Below are positions 1 through 11,560 of a stretch of DNA of 64,000 nt, piece by piece. Each line of letters opens with the position of its first letter. The first letter of the stretch is position 1. The stretch spans positions 124,001 to 188,000 of the forward strand of contig NW_025935997.1 of NCBI RefSeq assembly GCF_000764305.2, read 5' to 3'. The translations under genes and the position numbers were made by a program. The notes under the pieces are model-generated. The model was not told the DNA's origin and ran no database searches. It saw nothing but the letters and a program-made list of their open reading frames with translations. The DNA is from Hyalella azteca (Eukaryota > Arthropoda > Malacostraca > Amphipoda > Hyalellidae).

Positions 1-564
1 TGGATCGCGGCCAGCGCCTCGCGTGGATCCCGGTCGTCAACGAGCCTAGGACAACACGAACGTCGTCGCTGCCTCAGAAAACGCGGTGGAGCCGTAAATC
101 ACAATCGTCTACGCCACCGAAAAGATTTGTCTCCGAATGGATATGTCTCAAGAGCCTTGAGTCACGCACTCACGCTACTGTACTATTCGATAGTTTTTAG
201 TGTCAGGTTCAATGTATCCACTAGCAAAAAAAAATTCAACTGTCCATTTATGGCATCAGTAATGTAACGTTTGCTTGCGAAGAGTGCCGAAGCTAATTTT
301 CATTTATTACAGTTCATGCAAAATTTGCGGCCCTGAGCGCCAAAAGTGTGCTTTTAATGTATTCATGTATTGAGGAGTAATCATGTATCAATCTAAAGGT
401 GTATTCATGTATTAAGCATAGTGATGTCTTTCTTTTCGGCCACTAGTGCCACTTGACATAACGAGGGTAGTTAAAAGCAGCGAGGGTATCACCTGAGCGA
501 AACGCCAATCGAAGCGAGTTGTAAAAAGTAAAGTTGACTGTCCGCTCAGTCAACCGGGGCGGAG
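1..564 (+). other. probable 3' internal end of an LTR retrotransposon
   Basis: This stretch ends in a purine-rich tract (556-564) directly before a sequence that is identical in start to a solo LTR at 9123. That arrangement is what the polypurine tract and 3' LTR of an LTR retrotransposon look like. The first 150 bases read as a basic, Pro/Ser/Arg-rich tail on the plus strand, which would suit the end of a Gypsy-type polyprotein, but no domain can be recognised. The assignment rests on the adjoining LTR, not on protein homology. Confidence 0.35.
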
Positions 565-760
565 TGTCACGTTCACTTGAACGTGTTAAATTAAAATGTA
601 AACGCTGAATGTATTCTGCCGCGGCAGACCGTTATAGCACTGGGCAAGGTAGCCGCGGCTGGCTAACGCCTCACTCGACTCAGTCGAGCCCCGCGCTCGT
701 AGCGTGTGGTTCTCTCATTAAGCGTTCTCGTGCTCTCAATTCTCTGGATTATGTGTTTAT
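565..760 (+). mobile_element. truncated LTR (same family as the solo LTR at 9123)
   Basis: It starts TGTCACGTTCACTTGAACGT and follows the solo LTR at 9123-9414 almost base for base for about 195 bases. It then stops matching at an undetermined base (N) at 761, so the last third of the LTR is missing or was broken by the assembly. A GGGGCGGAG tract lies immediately upstream. Confidence 0.7.
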
Positions 761-1004
761 NCGGTAATACGACATTCAAAACATTATTCAAGGCTCAACT
801 CCTTTTCCTTCCCCTCCTTAAAAGCGTAATATACTTTTTTTATTAATTTTCTACTACCACCGGACGATTTGCTCCGTTGTTCATAAAGAATTACTGAGCA
901 TGTGAAGCGTTTTCATCGGAGACTTCGTTAATAGTGAATATTGTAAGGGAATTACTAACTGCAGTAACTGATTGAGTTATCATGAAAATTGGCATATATT
1001 ATTA

Positions 1005-1030
1005 CAACACTTCTCTTTAACTTCACTTCT

Positions 1031-1064
<34 letters not shown>

Positions 1065-1660
1065 CTACAAATCTTGTAATCGAAATTTAATACACTTCTA
1101 CTTATCCTATTGATCTGAAATTTTGCTCACTTGTTTAAAGTTGGAGACAATGCATGAATCAAATGTAAAAATAAATTATTTTAAAATTTGATTTTTTTTT
1201 AAATATTAAAAAAAATTGGAAAAATAATTTTGTCAGCTACAAATCTAATAACTGATATTTGACACACTTTTACCTGTCTAATTGAAATTGATCTGAAATT
1301 TTGCACACTTGTGTGAAGTCAGAGGCAATGCATGAATCAATTAACAGAATAAATAATTTTGAAAAAAATTTATATATTAAAAAAATTATATATATTAAAA
1401 AATTGAAAAGTACCGTAAATTTTTTTAATTTTTTAAAATTAGATGAGAAATTTATTGTACATCTGTAATATTAGAGATACTGGATTCTTTGGAAGTGTTG
1501 TCTTTAAAAAGTAGTTTTTAAACATATATTATTTCAAAAATATTTTCAAAACTATAACTACAGTAAATTGAAAAAAAAGCTACAACCAATCTCTAGATCT
1601 TTTATTTGTGAATTGAACAGTATTTCTCTCATTGTTGTAGCTTAAAAACTCTAGGAGGAG
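1005..1660 (+). repeat. dispersed repeat family with TCTG microsatellite
   Basis: This begins near CTTTAACTTCACTTCTTG, runs through a (TCTG)n tract at about 1034-1064 and continues with CTACAAATCTTGTAATCG. The same order of blocks recurs at 60900-61260. Within this copy the CTACAAATCT block and what follows it occur twice (about 1066-1160 and 1236-1340), so it is internally duplicated. No coding capacity is seen. The element class is unknown. Confidence 0.55.
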
Positions 1661-3130
1661 ATAGGTTTGCAGTGACAATAGTGTGAATGTTCAGTAGAGC
1701 CCGTCAAAGTCCTGAGCGCCTCGAAATAGGCATTCAACTTTGATTCAAGGTGGCATGGATACAAGACTAGACATTACTGGAGCTGAAATTCAGTCAAGGA
1801 TGGTGGAAACTGGGGAACGACTGCATGAGCACAATCCCACACGACAGCAGCCGGGTAACTAAAGATCAGCTTCTTCAGACCGTCTATTTATGTGCCTGGC
1901 CGGTAATTTTCGCCTACCTTAAATGTGAAAGAACTCACCCACCCGTAACCCTTTCACGATCTGTCGTCAAGGCATAAATCAACGTACAGAGATGATTTTG
2001 GTACCGTTGGAACTTGGACAGGTCAGAATGTCAGCTTTAAGGTGAGACCAAAAAACCGGAAAAGTGAAATTTGCGATTTTTTACCCAGAAAATCAGGCAG
2101 TAAAAGGTTAAAAGTGAATATCTTTCTAGCACAATCAAAACAGCTTTATGGTCATCATGTGGTTATCAAACCATACAAATTGTAGTTTTGACCAGCACAT
2201 ATTATCCAGTTTTTAGTAATGAGTACCCACTATGCTATGCCTATGTTCACTACAAAGTATAGGTCACAACTGTTCTCTGCCAACTACCACTCATTGAGTG
2301 GTGAGGTACCTATATTTTCTTTATGCTAAGTGGTGAGATATGAGCCAATAATTCATGGTGGAATTTTAGGAAATAGTTGGTCATTTAGATTTTAGATCCA
2401 CCAGGACAGCCAGAGCACTTCTCACTTGAGAAGCGGGACTGCCGCACGCTCCAATACAAGCAGGACAAGTGGCCTGTGCCCCTGTGGCAGCATGCTTGTC
2501 CTGCTACAAGAAGAGCTGGACAAGTGCACTTCTGCTGCTGCCGGCCTGCTTATATTGATGCACACTCTTGTCCCACTCCTGTTGTAGCGGGACAAGAGCA
2601 ATGCCGCTGCTGCCAGCCCGCTTGTGATGAAGCGCTCAGCCATCCTGTTCTTATTAGCGCAAGCGCGCTCCTATTTTTAAACACTGTGCTCCTCAATTAC
2701 ATAGTAGCTGCATGGTCTGATGATGGTCATTTAGAAGGCATTTTTAATGCCATCATGGCAGAAGGCATTTAGAATGCCAATGACTTTTAGTAACTAAGAG
2801 TCATTGACAATAGATTGAAAAAACTACTTTGAATCTAATCTAAAAAAATCTAGAGTATGCTAGGTTAATCAAGATTCAAGAGTGATTCAAGAGTCAAGAC
2901 AGTAGTTGAAAACTATTTAGGGTAAACGCGGTATATTCCGACATCGTAGGTAATTCCGTCACCTCTCCAGCTTTTCCTTTATGTTAAGCTTTGTTTTAGT
3001 TCCATGCGTTTGTTGATGGTTGAAATGGTGACATAATGCATTTGCGAGTCAAAATACTGCCAAAAGCCCAAAACACTGGGTCTTGGCCATCTAGTGGGAA
3101 AATATTGAGATCCAAAGAGAGACAATGCAT
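1661..3130. other. no gene recognised
   Basis: There is no protein homology I can support. A GC-richer patch at 2420-2650 repeats short motifs such as GGACAAG and GCCGGCCTGCTT/CCAGCCCGCTT and produces short open frames on both strands, which I regard as composition effects. Confidence 0.5.
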
Positions 3131-3139
3131 GCCACGTGC

Positions 3140-3415
3140 CACTATGCAGAGGGTGGATGCAGCGTCGCCAATATATGGATTTTTAAGCCCAAAGCGTCGC
3201 CGGCCATTTTAAAGATGCGTCGCCGGGTAATTTTTAATGAAAAGCCATTTACGCTGAGTAATGACAAACTATTTACAAGCCACGAACTTATTACAAGGTT
3301 GCATGCACGTTTTACCCCAAATAACTAATTTTACCCTAAAAACAGTCCGATTGTACAGCAAGTGTCAACTGAACATGTAATAAAGCAGTCTGACCGCTCT
3401 AATGTGACCGAAACT
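3140..3415 (+). repeat. third copy of the 14.7/20.2 kb repeat family
   Basis: The blocks GAAAAGCCATTTACG, GCACGTTTTACCCCAAAT, CTAATTTTACCCT and GCAGTCTGACCGCTCT recur in the same order in the inverted arms at 20100-20606. The reverse complement of 14640-14870 carries the first three. The copy is diverged and non-coding. Confidence 0.5.
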
Positions 3416-3971
3416 ACGCAATCATGGTATGCTTCCTTCTTTGTTTTCAGCTTAGCTAAAACTGTACTGTTCATCCACCGATTTTTTTTGGCTCCACCAA
3501 GCTTAATTTTAGGTACATACGCAGCAACTGCAGACATAACCGTGTCCTTGAGAAGTGACCATGACTCAGCCACATTCATGTCCTTAATACATTTTTGTTA
3601 ATTTCATTTTTTTTGTTAATTTCAAACATATGTCTCTGCTATATAACAATATGCTGTAATGCTGTATATCTGCATAAACTGCACCATGCGTTATTTGCAC
3701 ACAAAATCACTTTGTTGAAGGAAAAAAAAACATCACAACATAAATTTCGTCCATAAACAAAAACAAAATGAATATTCATTGTAAATCAATGTGACTTTTC
3801 TTGTTGCCTTAGTGCGACAACTTCAGGAATGCGCGCGCGGCCTCACCTTCGCAAGTGCCATTTTCATATCATTTTTGCAACAAAGTTTGTTCCTATTCAT
3901 CGTTTTGATGTTTACCATCATTGAAAAGGGCTGCGCGCAAAGATATATTGCAACAAACGGTATGAGAATAA

Positions 3972-4849
3972 CAGAGGTGGGCAGTAGCGCGCTACATGTA
4001 GCGGCCGCTACATTTTCAGTAGCGGTAGCGGCGCTACATTTAAGGCAATGTAGCGGTAGCGGTAGCGCCCACTACATATTTAAGTAGCGATACGAGGTTT
4101 TGCCGCTACAGCGCTACCGCTACATTTATAGATAAAGCCTTTAAATATATTAAATATTATTTAAAAACCAGCATGATACATACATAATATAAATTACAGA
4201 ATAAAACTGTACGAAAGATTTCGGTGTAATGTTGCCAACCTCAGCCTGTTTCTAGTGTCAACATGTTAGTTGTTAGGTACTTGTTAAGTTGTTACCAGTT
4301 ACCACTTACAGGTATTTTTTCATGTTTCAGTTTGCTTACTGTTATTTTTACGCAGTTATTTTTATGTTTCACCTTCCCCACTTGGATGTCGACTTAATTT
4401 AATCTACCAATCTCAAAAATAATCCACATATATATACAAATAAAAGACTGATTTTTATATGTATATGCGAATAATTTTTGAGATTGGTAGATTAAAGTAG
4501 ACATCCTTGTAGGGAAGGTAAAACATAAAAATAACTGTAACTTTTATTTACTGTATCTAACCCGTACAAGTTCAGTTAGGTTAATTGCAATAAAGTTGCA
4601 TTGATATGTTTTGAAAATGCTTTATTATCATTAAATATTTAGGAGTAAATCCCAATAGCAGAACAATAAATATTTAGAGATTTCCAATAATTTTGGCCAT
4701 TGTAGCGGCTAATGTAGCGGTGCTACATTTTACTGTAGCGGTAGCGCTCGCTACAATCTAGTGGGTGTAGCGGTAGCGCCCGTTACATTTAGAGCATGTA
4801 GCGGTAGCGGTAGCGCCGCTACATTTCAAAGTAGCGCTGCCCAGCTCTG
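3972..4849. mobile_element. non-autonomous hAT element (palindromic MITE)
   Basis: The 878-bp element has terminal inverted repeats starting CAGAGGTGGGCAGTAGCGC on the left and CAGAGCTGGGCAGCGCTAC on the reverse strand at the right. It is flanked by a perfect 8-bp target duplication GAGAATAA (3964-3971 and 4850-4857), the hallmark of hAT insertions. Both ends are built of TAGCGG/CGCTAC motifs in both orientations. The middle is a second hairpin with arms of about 80 bp (around 4354-4432 and 4455-4541). There is no transposase, so it would have moved in trans. Confidence 0.88.
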
Positions 4850-4857
4850 GAGAATAA

Positions 4858-5930
4858 CCAGGGCTTTCTTAGCAATTAGGGGGTACGTTACGATTTGGAG
4901 ACACCAAAAAGTTGAGAGCGTTGTTGTTCTGAAGAGTTGCTATTGAACCTGGCTCTCTTGCAGTCCAATGATTTTGTCCAGGTATTCATCATTCACATCT
5001 GCGGTCGGAACACTAAGCGTGAACGGCAGTCTCACCCATGCTGAGTATGAGATTCTGGTGGGGAAGGATCCGTCGAGAGACTATGTGTTCCGCTCTCGGA
5101 GTAATTATGTTAGTCCGGGAGCTTTGTGACGCACGATTTAATAAGGGGGTAATAAGTCGGCAGACTTGATCCTTGTTTCCTTATATTTCGGCGTCGAAAC
5201 CTGCACGTACAGGATTCTATAAGAGTGTGAACATACAAGAAACCGATAAGTTAATTCAAATCAAACCCTAATGTATTGAACAAATAATTCAAATATAACG
5301 GACATTCTGTGATATGCCGCTGGCTTAGAGGCGCCCATCTTGACTAAGTGACGTACAACTTCACACAACAGCTTCAGGAATAAAAAGTAATCACTGATAT
5401 TCTCACAAACAGTTTCTGCTCGTTCATAAAATCTCAATCACCCAGTAAATACACATATTTCACATTTAACACATAGAAACACAGAAATAAATTTGGCACA
5501 GCTTCCCTCGTTGCCGTTCCAAACTTCAACTGCACGCGCATAGGGTGCGTCGCCGCTGCCGGACTTGAATTTTCCTGAATTAGCAGGCAATTCGATAATT
5601 TGCATACTACGATACACATTTAACATTATATTTACTCTACAGTTTAAAGTTACTATCTCGAGCTCCTCGGTCAACGATATATTGATACTATTTTTACACG
5701 TTGAAATGAACGTGACACTATGAGAGCTCATCTAAGGGCATTGCAATTGCTTGCTTCAGTTCACTGGGTACCGAAATGTCTCCGGTACCGGACACGCCCT
5801 CGATCTTACTTACACGGTCATCCAACAGGGGAAAGTTTGCAAAGGTCTCTGTTCGTCGTTTCCATTACTGTAGCTTTTTTGGAAAAGACCTCAAAATTTC
5901 TTCCGCTTCGATGACGTTGACTCCACCGCC
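4858..5930. other. no gene recognised
   Basis: No coding domain is identified. On the minus strand, reading down from 5717, the first 21 bases match the start of the LTR family at 565/9123 in all but two positions and then diverge. That could be the edge of a related LTR, but no other end could be found. Confidence 0.4.
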
Positions 5931-5932
5931 CT

Positions 5933-7215
5933 GCAACACAATACAACACAACACAACCTTATGACCTTATGATGAGTTCGGGACTTCCTAGTCCCCGGTC
6001 ACGCTGATGCGCCACCTTCGACGTCCTCCGTCTCCGAGTCGTCGCTAGGCAGGTCACCTCGCCCTCGGGTTCCGGATGTAACGTTAGACGTTTTCCGCAT
6101 ATTTGCCCTCCTTTGTGCCAGCTGATGCAAGATGCTGTTGCTTGTCGCTTGCTGAGGGTAGTTTCCCATTACTGGACAATCCGGGATCTTTCTCAACCAA
6201 TTGTCCAGTCGTCTCTTGAATGTTGCAAGTGTGAACTCCCCTCCTCTCAGCTTTTTTGACAGGGCATTAAAGAGACTCGGTCCCACAACGGACAGTGATC
6301 CCTTACGGAGAGTCTGTACTCTGGCCGCGGCTCGGTTATTAAATGGGGGAACATTGCACCGTCTCCCCCTCCTTTCGTAGTAACTTGTCACTATTCTGGA
6401 GGTCTCATTCTCTAAGTTGGGAGCCAGTCCGGTTATCATCTTCCAAGTGTACAGTATGATATACCTCTCTCTTCTCGTCTCCAGTGAGTACAGTCCCAGG
6501 TGGTTCAGTCTTTCGCAGTAGTTCCGGTTCAGCTCCCTCATGCCGCTGATCCTGTACGTGAAGGTCCGCTGCACTGCCTCTAATTTCCGCACCGCACCCG
6601 CCTTGATCGGTGACCAAAGCTGGCAGCAGTACTCAAGATTGGGGAGCACGAAGGCTCTGAAGAGTGTAATCATTGGTGCTGCGTCTCTCGTTCAAAATGT
6701 CCGCCATATCCACCCCATCCGTTGCGGCTGCGCGCGACTATTTCCTCGATATGGGCATCGAACGTGGCTTCGGTACTCATCGACACTCCGAGATCTCGAA
6801 CTAGTTGCTTATCCTCAATTTCTGTGCCATCTGATGCTAAGTAGCGATGTGGCATCCCGATCTCTGTGCGGACTCTGTATCTCATTACTTTGAACTTGGT
6901 GCGGTTGAACTGCATATTGTTCACTATGGCCCAATCATAGATTGACGATAGGTCATCCTGCAACCTCTCTCGTCCGCAAATGACGATGTAGATGCGTGGG
7001 TGAGTTCTGAGTCAATATGGGCAATGTGGATGAGAAAGAGGATCGGTCCAAGCACTGAGCCCTGCGGAACTCCGTTTTTCACATTAGCTTCTCTTGATTT
7101 TGAGTTTCCAATTGCGACATCAATTCCACCTTAACAGGCTTCCTCCTACCCCCAACAGCCTCAGCTTTCTAACGAGCCCCCCAATGGTCAACTTTGTAAA
7201 AAGCTTTAAAAAAGG
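5933..7215 (-). pseudogene. 5'-truncated LINE, family L2 (reverse transcriptase C-terminal half)
   Basis: This is the distal part of a CR1/Jockey-group non-LTR retrotransposon reverse transcriptase, on the minus strand. Reading from 7215 down, there are remnants of the palm domain (KAFYKVDH-like, then VPQGSVLGPILF near 7075), a thumb segment (6963-6670) and a C-terminal connection domain (6673-5999) with the typical FRAFVLPNLEYCCQLWSP and RRERYIILYTWK motifs. The stop codon near 5999 is followed by a short 3' UTR ending in ATAAGGTCATAAGG. A microsatellite tail of TGTGTTGTG units follows (about 5933-5957). Frameshifts separate the pieces, so it is dead. A second copy of its 3' end lies inverted at 8668-9117. 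Confidence 0.85.
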
Positions 7216-7264
7216 CGCTGCTTTGACAACACAACAACACACAACACAACCGACACTTTACCAC

Positions 7265-8655
7265 GAAAGGAGGGGGAGAATAGAAGAATAGAAGTGTCGG
7301 CATTGAAGAAAATAGGCCCATATGGCCTGTTACCGATTCTTGAATTTTTCGTGACTTGACATGTTTTTTTCTTGATTCACAAGAGCGTCTGATCAGTCTT
7401 TATTAAATTGACCTTCAATATGCTTAGAAAATTTCAACTCATTGACGATATTAACTCCTAAATCTTTTTCCATTGTCGACTTCGACATGATTACTCTGTC
7501 GTTGCAACCGTGTCTTCTCATACTGTAATCTTGCTGTTCATTATTCTTGCCATGGTGGATAACTTTACATTTGTCAGCGTTAAAACGCAGCTGCCACTTA
7601 TCAGCCCAGTCAACCAGCCTGTCAAGATCACCTTGCAACTGTACTTTTTGCGACGTATTCTTCACTGTATTATAAATTTTTGTGTCGTTAGCATACATCG
7701 AGCAAACGCTAGACACAGCTTCTGCCAGATCGTTTATAAACGCAACGAATAGAAGAGGCCCGAGAACGCTTCCTTGCGGCACGCCGCTGCGCACTGAAGC
7801 CCAGTCTGATACGGACCCATTTCTACTGACACGTTGTCGCCTTCCTACTAGAAAATCTCTGATCCATTTGAGTACATTACTCTCAATTCCCAAAGACTTC
7901 AATTTACGCAACAACCGCTCATGTGGGACACTGTCAAATGCCTTGGCAAAATCGAGGTACACTGCATCTATACTGGCTCCCTTTCGTCCAGCAGGTGGGT
8001 CCATCTGTTCAGAGTAGACAAGAGGTTAGTGGTGCAGGATCTCCCGGCAATAAAGCCATGCTGACAGTCTGATAGGAGATTATTAACAGTCAAATGATCT
8101 ATCAATCGATCCCGCACAGATTCCATTACCTTGCAAACGACACCTGTCAACTGACAGGGCGATAGCTGCCCGGGCAGCTTTTGTCACCTTTTTTGAACAA
8201 TGGTGTCACTTGAGCTTCTTTTCAGTCAGCCGGCAAGAACCCTTCGTTCAAAGTTTTTCGAAAGAATGACGTCAGAGGGCTGAAGAGGACAGTTGCCAAC
8301 TCTGAGTTATCTGGAGGTGGAAGCCGTCTTGTCCACATGACTTGTTTGGATTTACAGCGATATGGCGCGTGAGAACCTCTTCTTCTTGTATCTCAAAACT
8401 TGTTAATTCAGAGCCGACTGGGCGCTCCTCAATAGCTGGAATACTGTTCAAGTCCTCTTCAGTGAATACGCTACTGAAAAAATGATTCTACTTTCAAATC
8501 AGAAATACCGTCCTTCAACATACACTTCCAGCTAGCGTTCAAATAGAAGGCTTTCGGGTTCTTTTTTGCATTATTAGCAATACTTTTTTCGAGAATTTTT
8601 ACTGCGCTGCGGCAGCTTTCTTTAGCTTGATTTCGAGCTTTTGCGTATAGGTCTG
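7265..8655 (-). pseudogene. 5'-truncated LINE, family L1 (linker, reverse transcriptase, 3' UTR)
   Basis: This is a CR1/Jockey-group LINE on the minus strand. From 8655 down it contains the linker between endonuclease and reverse transcriptase (SFFRKTLNEGFLPADW-like, then FKKGDKSCPGSYRPVS). Next comes the reverse transcriptase start (8150-7968) and palm domain (8004-7393) with YLDFAKAFDSVPHERLL and SGVPQGSVLGPLLF. The active-site box reads YANDT where the family normally has YADDT, so one catalytic aspartate is lost. The thumb is deleted after FSKHIEGQFNK. The 3' UTR (about 7375-7265) keeps the AAGAATCGG-ACAGGCC hairpin seen at other L1 ends. Several frameshifts and stops are present. Confidence 0.87.
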
Positions 8656-8667
8656 TTTACTGTGAAG

Positions 8668-9117
8668 GTTCCCCCATTTAATAACCGAGCCGCGGCCCGA
8701 GTACAGACTCTCCGTGAGGGATCACTGTCCGTTTTAGGACCGAGGCTCTTTAATGCCCTGCCAAAAGAGCTGAGGGGAGGAGAGTTCACCCTTGCAACTT
8801 CCAAGAGACCATGAGACGATTGGTTGAGAAAGATCCCGATTTGTCCAGTAATGAGAAACTACCCTCAGCAAGTGACAAGCAACAGCATCTTGCATCAGCT
8901 GGCCCAAAGGCGGGCAAATATACGGAACACGTTCAACGTTACATCCGGGACCCAAGGGTGGGGTGACCTGCCTAGCGACTACTCGGAGACGGAAGACGAC
9001 GAATACGGCGCATCAGCGTGACCGGGGACTAGGAAGTCCCGAACTCGTCATAAGGTCATAAGTTAAGATCATAAGGTCACAACACACAAAACACAACGCA
9101 CAACACCTAACACACAA
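8668..9117 (+). pseudogene. short 5'-truncated L2 LINE copy, plus strand
   Basis: From GTTCCCCCATTTAATAACCG onward this is the L2 3' end found inverted at 5933-6345: the final stretch of the connection domain, the stop codon near 9021, the 3' UTR and an ACAACACAC microsatellite tail. Only the last 70 or so codons are present, with a frameshift near 8805. It abuts the 5' end of the L1 copy, which runs in the opposite direction. Confidence 0.8.
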
Positions 9118-9122
9118 CATAC

Positions 9123-9414
9123 TGTCACGTTCACTTGAACGTGTTAAATTAAAATGTAAACGCTGAATGTATTCTGCCGCGGCAGACCGTTATAGCACTG
9201 GGCAAGGTAGCCGCGGCTGGCCAACGCCTCACTCGACTCAGTCGAGCCCCGCGCTCGTAGCGTGTGGTTCTCTCATTAAGCGTTCTCGTGCTCTCAATTC
9301 TCTGGATTATGTGTTTATACGAAGATCGTCTTTTTTGATCCTTACCATCCTCGGACCCGCGATTAGGCAGCTACGGTACGCCACAAAAGTGGTAAATCTA
9401 CCGGAGCCGCGACA
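9123..9414 (+). mobile_element. solo LTR with 5-bp target duplication
   Basis: The LTR starts TGTCACG and ends GCGACA, so it has the canonical TG...CA ends. It is 292 bp long and is flanked by a perfect 5-bp duplication CATAC (9118-9122 and 9415-9419). No internal retrotransposon sequence is present, so it is the product of recombination between two LTRs. It was inserted inside the microsatellite tail of a LINE. Confidence 0.88.
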
Positions 9415-9419
9415 CATAC

Positions 9420-9584
9420 AACACGTCACACACAAAATATAACACTCAAAACATAACACACAAACATAACACACAAAACATAACACGAAACATACCACAA
9501 AACATTAGTACAGAACATAACACAAAACATAGCACAACACATAACACAAAATATTACACAACATATAATACAACATAACATAGA
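9420..9584. repeat. (ACATAACACA)n-type microsatellite
   Basis: Degenerate units of about 8-10 bp (AACATAACACA and similar) fill this stretch. On one side they continue the tail of the plus-strand L2 copy, interrupted by the solo LTR. On the other side they are the tail of the minus-strand L1 3' end at 9585-9670. The short cysteine-rich open frames read from it are artefacts. Confidence 0.75.
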
Positions 9585-9720
9585 GATGTCGGCGCTGGGG
9601 AGTAGACCTGATGTAGCCGGTCGCTGATTCTAGTACTTTTCGTGACTTTTCCACAGGAGATCTAAGAACAGGTCCTTTTGTGGGGGCTACGTGCCCGACC
9701 GCTTTCAATAATTATTCGAC
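9585..9720 (-). pseudogene. L1 LINE 3' end fragment
   Basis: On the minus strand this reads GTCACGAAAAGTACTAGAAT, then CAGCGACCGG and GCGCCGACATCTC before the microsatellite. That is the same 3' UTR layout as the L1 ends at 7265 and 10370. No coding sequence is left. Confidence 0.65.
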
Positions 9721-10029
9721 TCCGATCAGTGGAAATTGAGGCCAGGGCAACTTGTTATATTCACTAAATTCAGATGGAAACTTTAGGTTCAGCAGGATAA
9801 AATTGGTCGGGTCAAAAATAAACAACAGCAATTTGACAATATGAATTTATTTTGTTATGCTCACGTAACCTGCTCGAGGATGATGATCCCGGTGAATTGA
9901 AATACCAGGGTTGGTGATGAAGACGAGGTGCTGGGCGTGGTGGTGTAAACGTGGTTGCGTGGTGCGACGTCGTTCGTCACTCGTCAGATTAAACGCACTA
10001 AGTTTTCTTATCCTCATCTATTCTTTCTT

Positions 10030-10370
10030 CAAATCTTCACTCATCACGACTTGGACTGATCAGACGTTCTTTCGAGTTCCTAGATTTAGAAACGATGAAG
10101 CAGTTGTTTGTTGCTGTCGTGCGCCCGAACCTGGAGTTTGATAGACGAAGCTATGCAGGAGCATATGTTCAGTCTTAAAATGCCTAGCAAATTACGGAGC
10201 AGGCAATAAGTCCAGCAGCTATCTCAATCAATCGTCAGTTATGGAAAGATCAGGTTCCAAAGGCCGGATCCCTTGTGAATCAAGTCACGAAAAGTTCAAG
10301 AATCGGCAACAGGCCATGGGACTATGTCTTCAACGCCGACACTTCTATTCTATTCTGTATTTCCCATAAA
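10030..10370 (+). pseudogene. L1 LINE fragment (reverse transcriptase thumb and 3' end)
   Basis: Around 10055-10145 the plus strand encodes a thumb-region motif, FEFLDLETMKQLFVAVVRPN, just before a stop. The 3' UTR at 10270-10360 has GTCACGAAAAGTTCAAGAAT, GGCAACAGGCCATGGG and GCCGACACTTCTATTC and ends in TTCTATTC units. The sequence between the two parts is not recognisable, so internal loss is likely. Confidence 0.65.
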
Positions 10371-10620
10371 ATATATAGGTATTTCCATAGAGATGTTTTT
10401 ACATTATTCTCACATAGAGATATATTTTCATATAGAAATATTGTTACATAAACATAGAGATGGACTGATGGTGCATAAAGCACTGCAAGGCTGATAGATC
10501 CCAGCAGTAAAAAGCGCCTCGTGTGAAAGATTGCGCGGTAAATACTGCCGCGGCATTTTTGACGCGCGCAGTATCTACTGCCCTGTGTGAAAGGGGCTTA
10601 AAGTACACTAGAAGGAGACC
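10371..10620 (-). repeat. AT-rich foldback/MITE-like repeat
   Basis: AT-rich units resembling ATTGTTACATAAACATAGAG are followed by GCACTGCAAGGCTGATAG. A GC-rich block with CGTGTGAAAG and CTGTGTGAAAGGGG comes next. The same blocks occur in the opposite orientation at 29745-30140. There is no coding content. Confidence 0.5.
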
Positions 10621-10893
10621 ATGAGAGGGAGGTTTGACGGGAGTGAGATGTTGCCATCAACAGAACTGAGCTTTCTCTGAACTATTCTTATGATGAAGTG
10701 CAAATTATTAATGCGATAAACGTAATGTTAGCAGTATTAATATTAATATGATAAACATAAAATTAGTTCTATGTAGCCAGATATGATATATATAAAATTA
10801 GTTCTATGTAGCGAGATCTGCTACAAATTTGACCGGATTTTTTTTTTGTAAACTGACGATTGTTTGAAGTAGCTACTGGACTTCCACCCGGTG

Positions 10894-11560
10894 CTATACG
10901 GTGCTAGGCATTTCAAGTCTCAACATATATTTCTTTATAGTTTTATCTAGTCTGTTCTTGAACGCGTTTGTGCTCCGAGAGTCAACAATATAATCGGGGA
11001 GGCTGTTCCACATGTCGGTGATTCGAAGCGAGAAGAAATGTTGTCGCGTGGATGAGTTGCAACGCAATTTTTTTAGTTTATAGCCGTGGACCGTGTTGTT
11101 GGTTCCTGTTTCAAATTCTAGTGATCCTTCTGGGACCTTGTATAAACCAAGAGTAAACTTGTATTCATCAGCGAGGTCCCCACGTAGACGTTGATAACTG
11201 AGGCTTGGAAGCTTCATAATCTTTAATCTACCTTCATATGACTTGCCCTTCATGCCAGGAATCATCCTTGTTGCACGTCTTTGAACACTTTCTATTAAAA
11301 TTTTTGTCCTTTTCAAGCCTCGGTGACCACAAGACATTTTCAAACTCCAGGTTTGGGCGCACGACAGCAACAAATAACAGCTTCATCGCTCCTGCATCTA
11401 GGAACTCGTAGGCGCGTCTGCTCGATCAGTCCGAGAAGTTTATTGGATTTATTAGATTGCTTTTCAAAATGCTTAGAAAAGTTCAGCTTCTTGTAGACAT
11501 AAACTATACCTGGAATCTGTATGAATGCATCTGCTATCTTTACCAGCAAAACGTTGCATT
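10894..11560 (-). pseudogene. LINE reverse transcriptase C-terminal fragment (L1-type)
   Basis: A 159-aa open frame (11373-10894) holds the LINE C-terminal connection domain with ILIESVQRRATRMIPG and FFSLRITDMWNSLPDYIVDS, ending close to the normal stop. A separate frame upstream (to about 11549) carries FSKHFEKQSNKSNKLLG, which matches the point where the L1 copy at 7393 breaks off. The two frames overlap at 11340-11373, so a frameshift separates thumb and connection domain. Coding-like composition is well kept in the C-terminal part. Confidence 0.82.
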
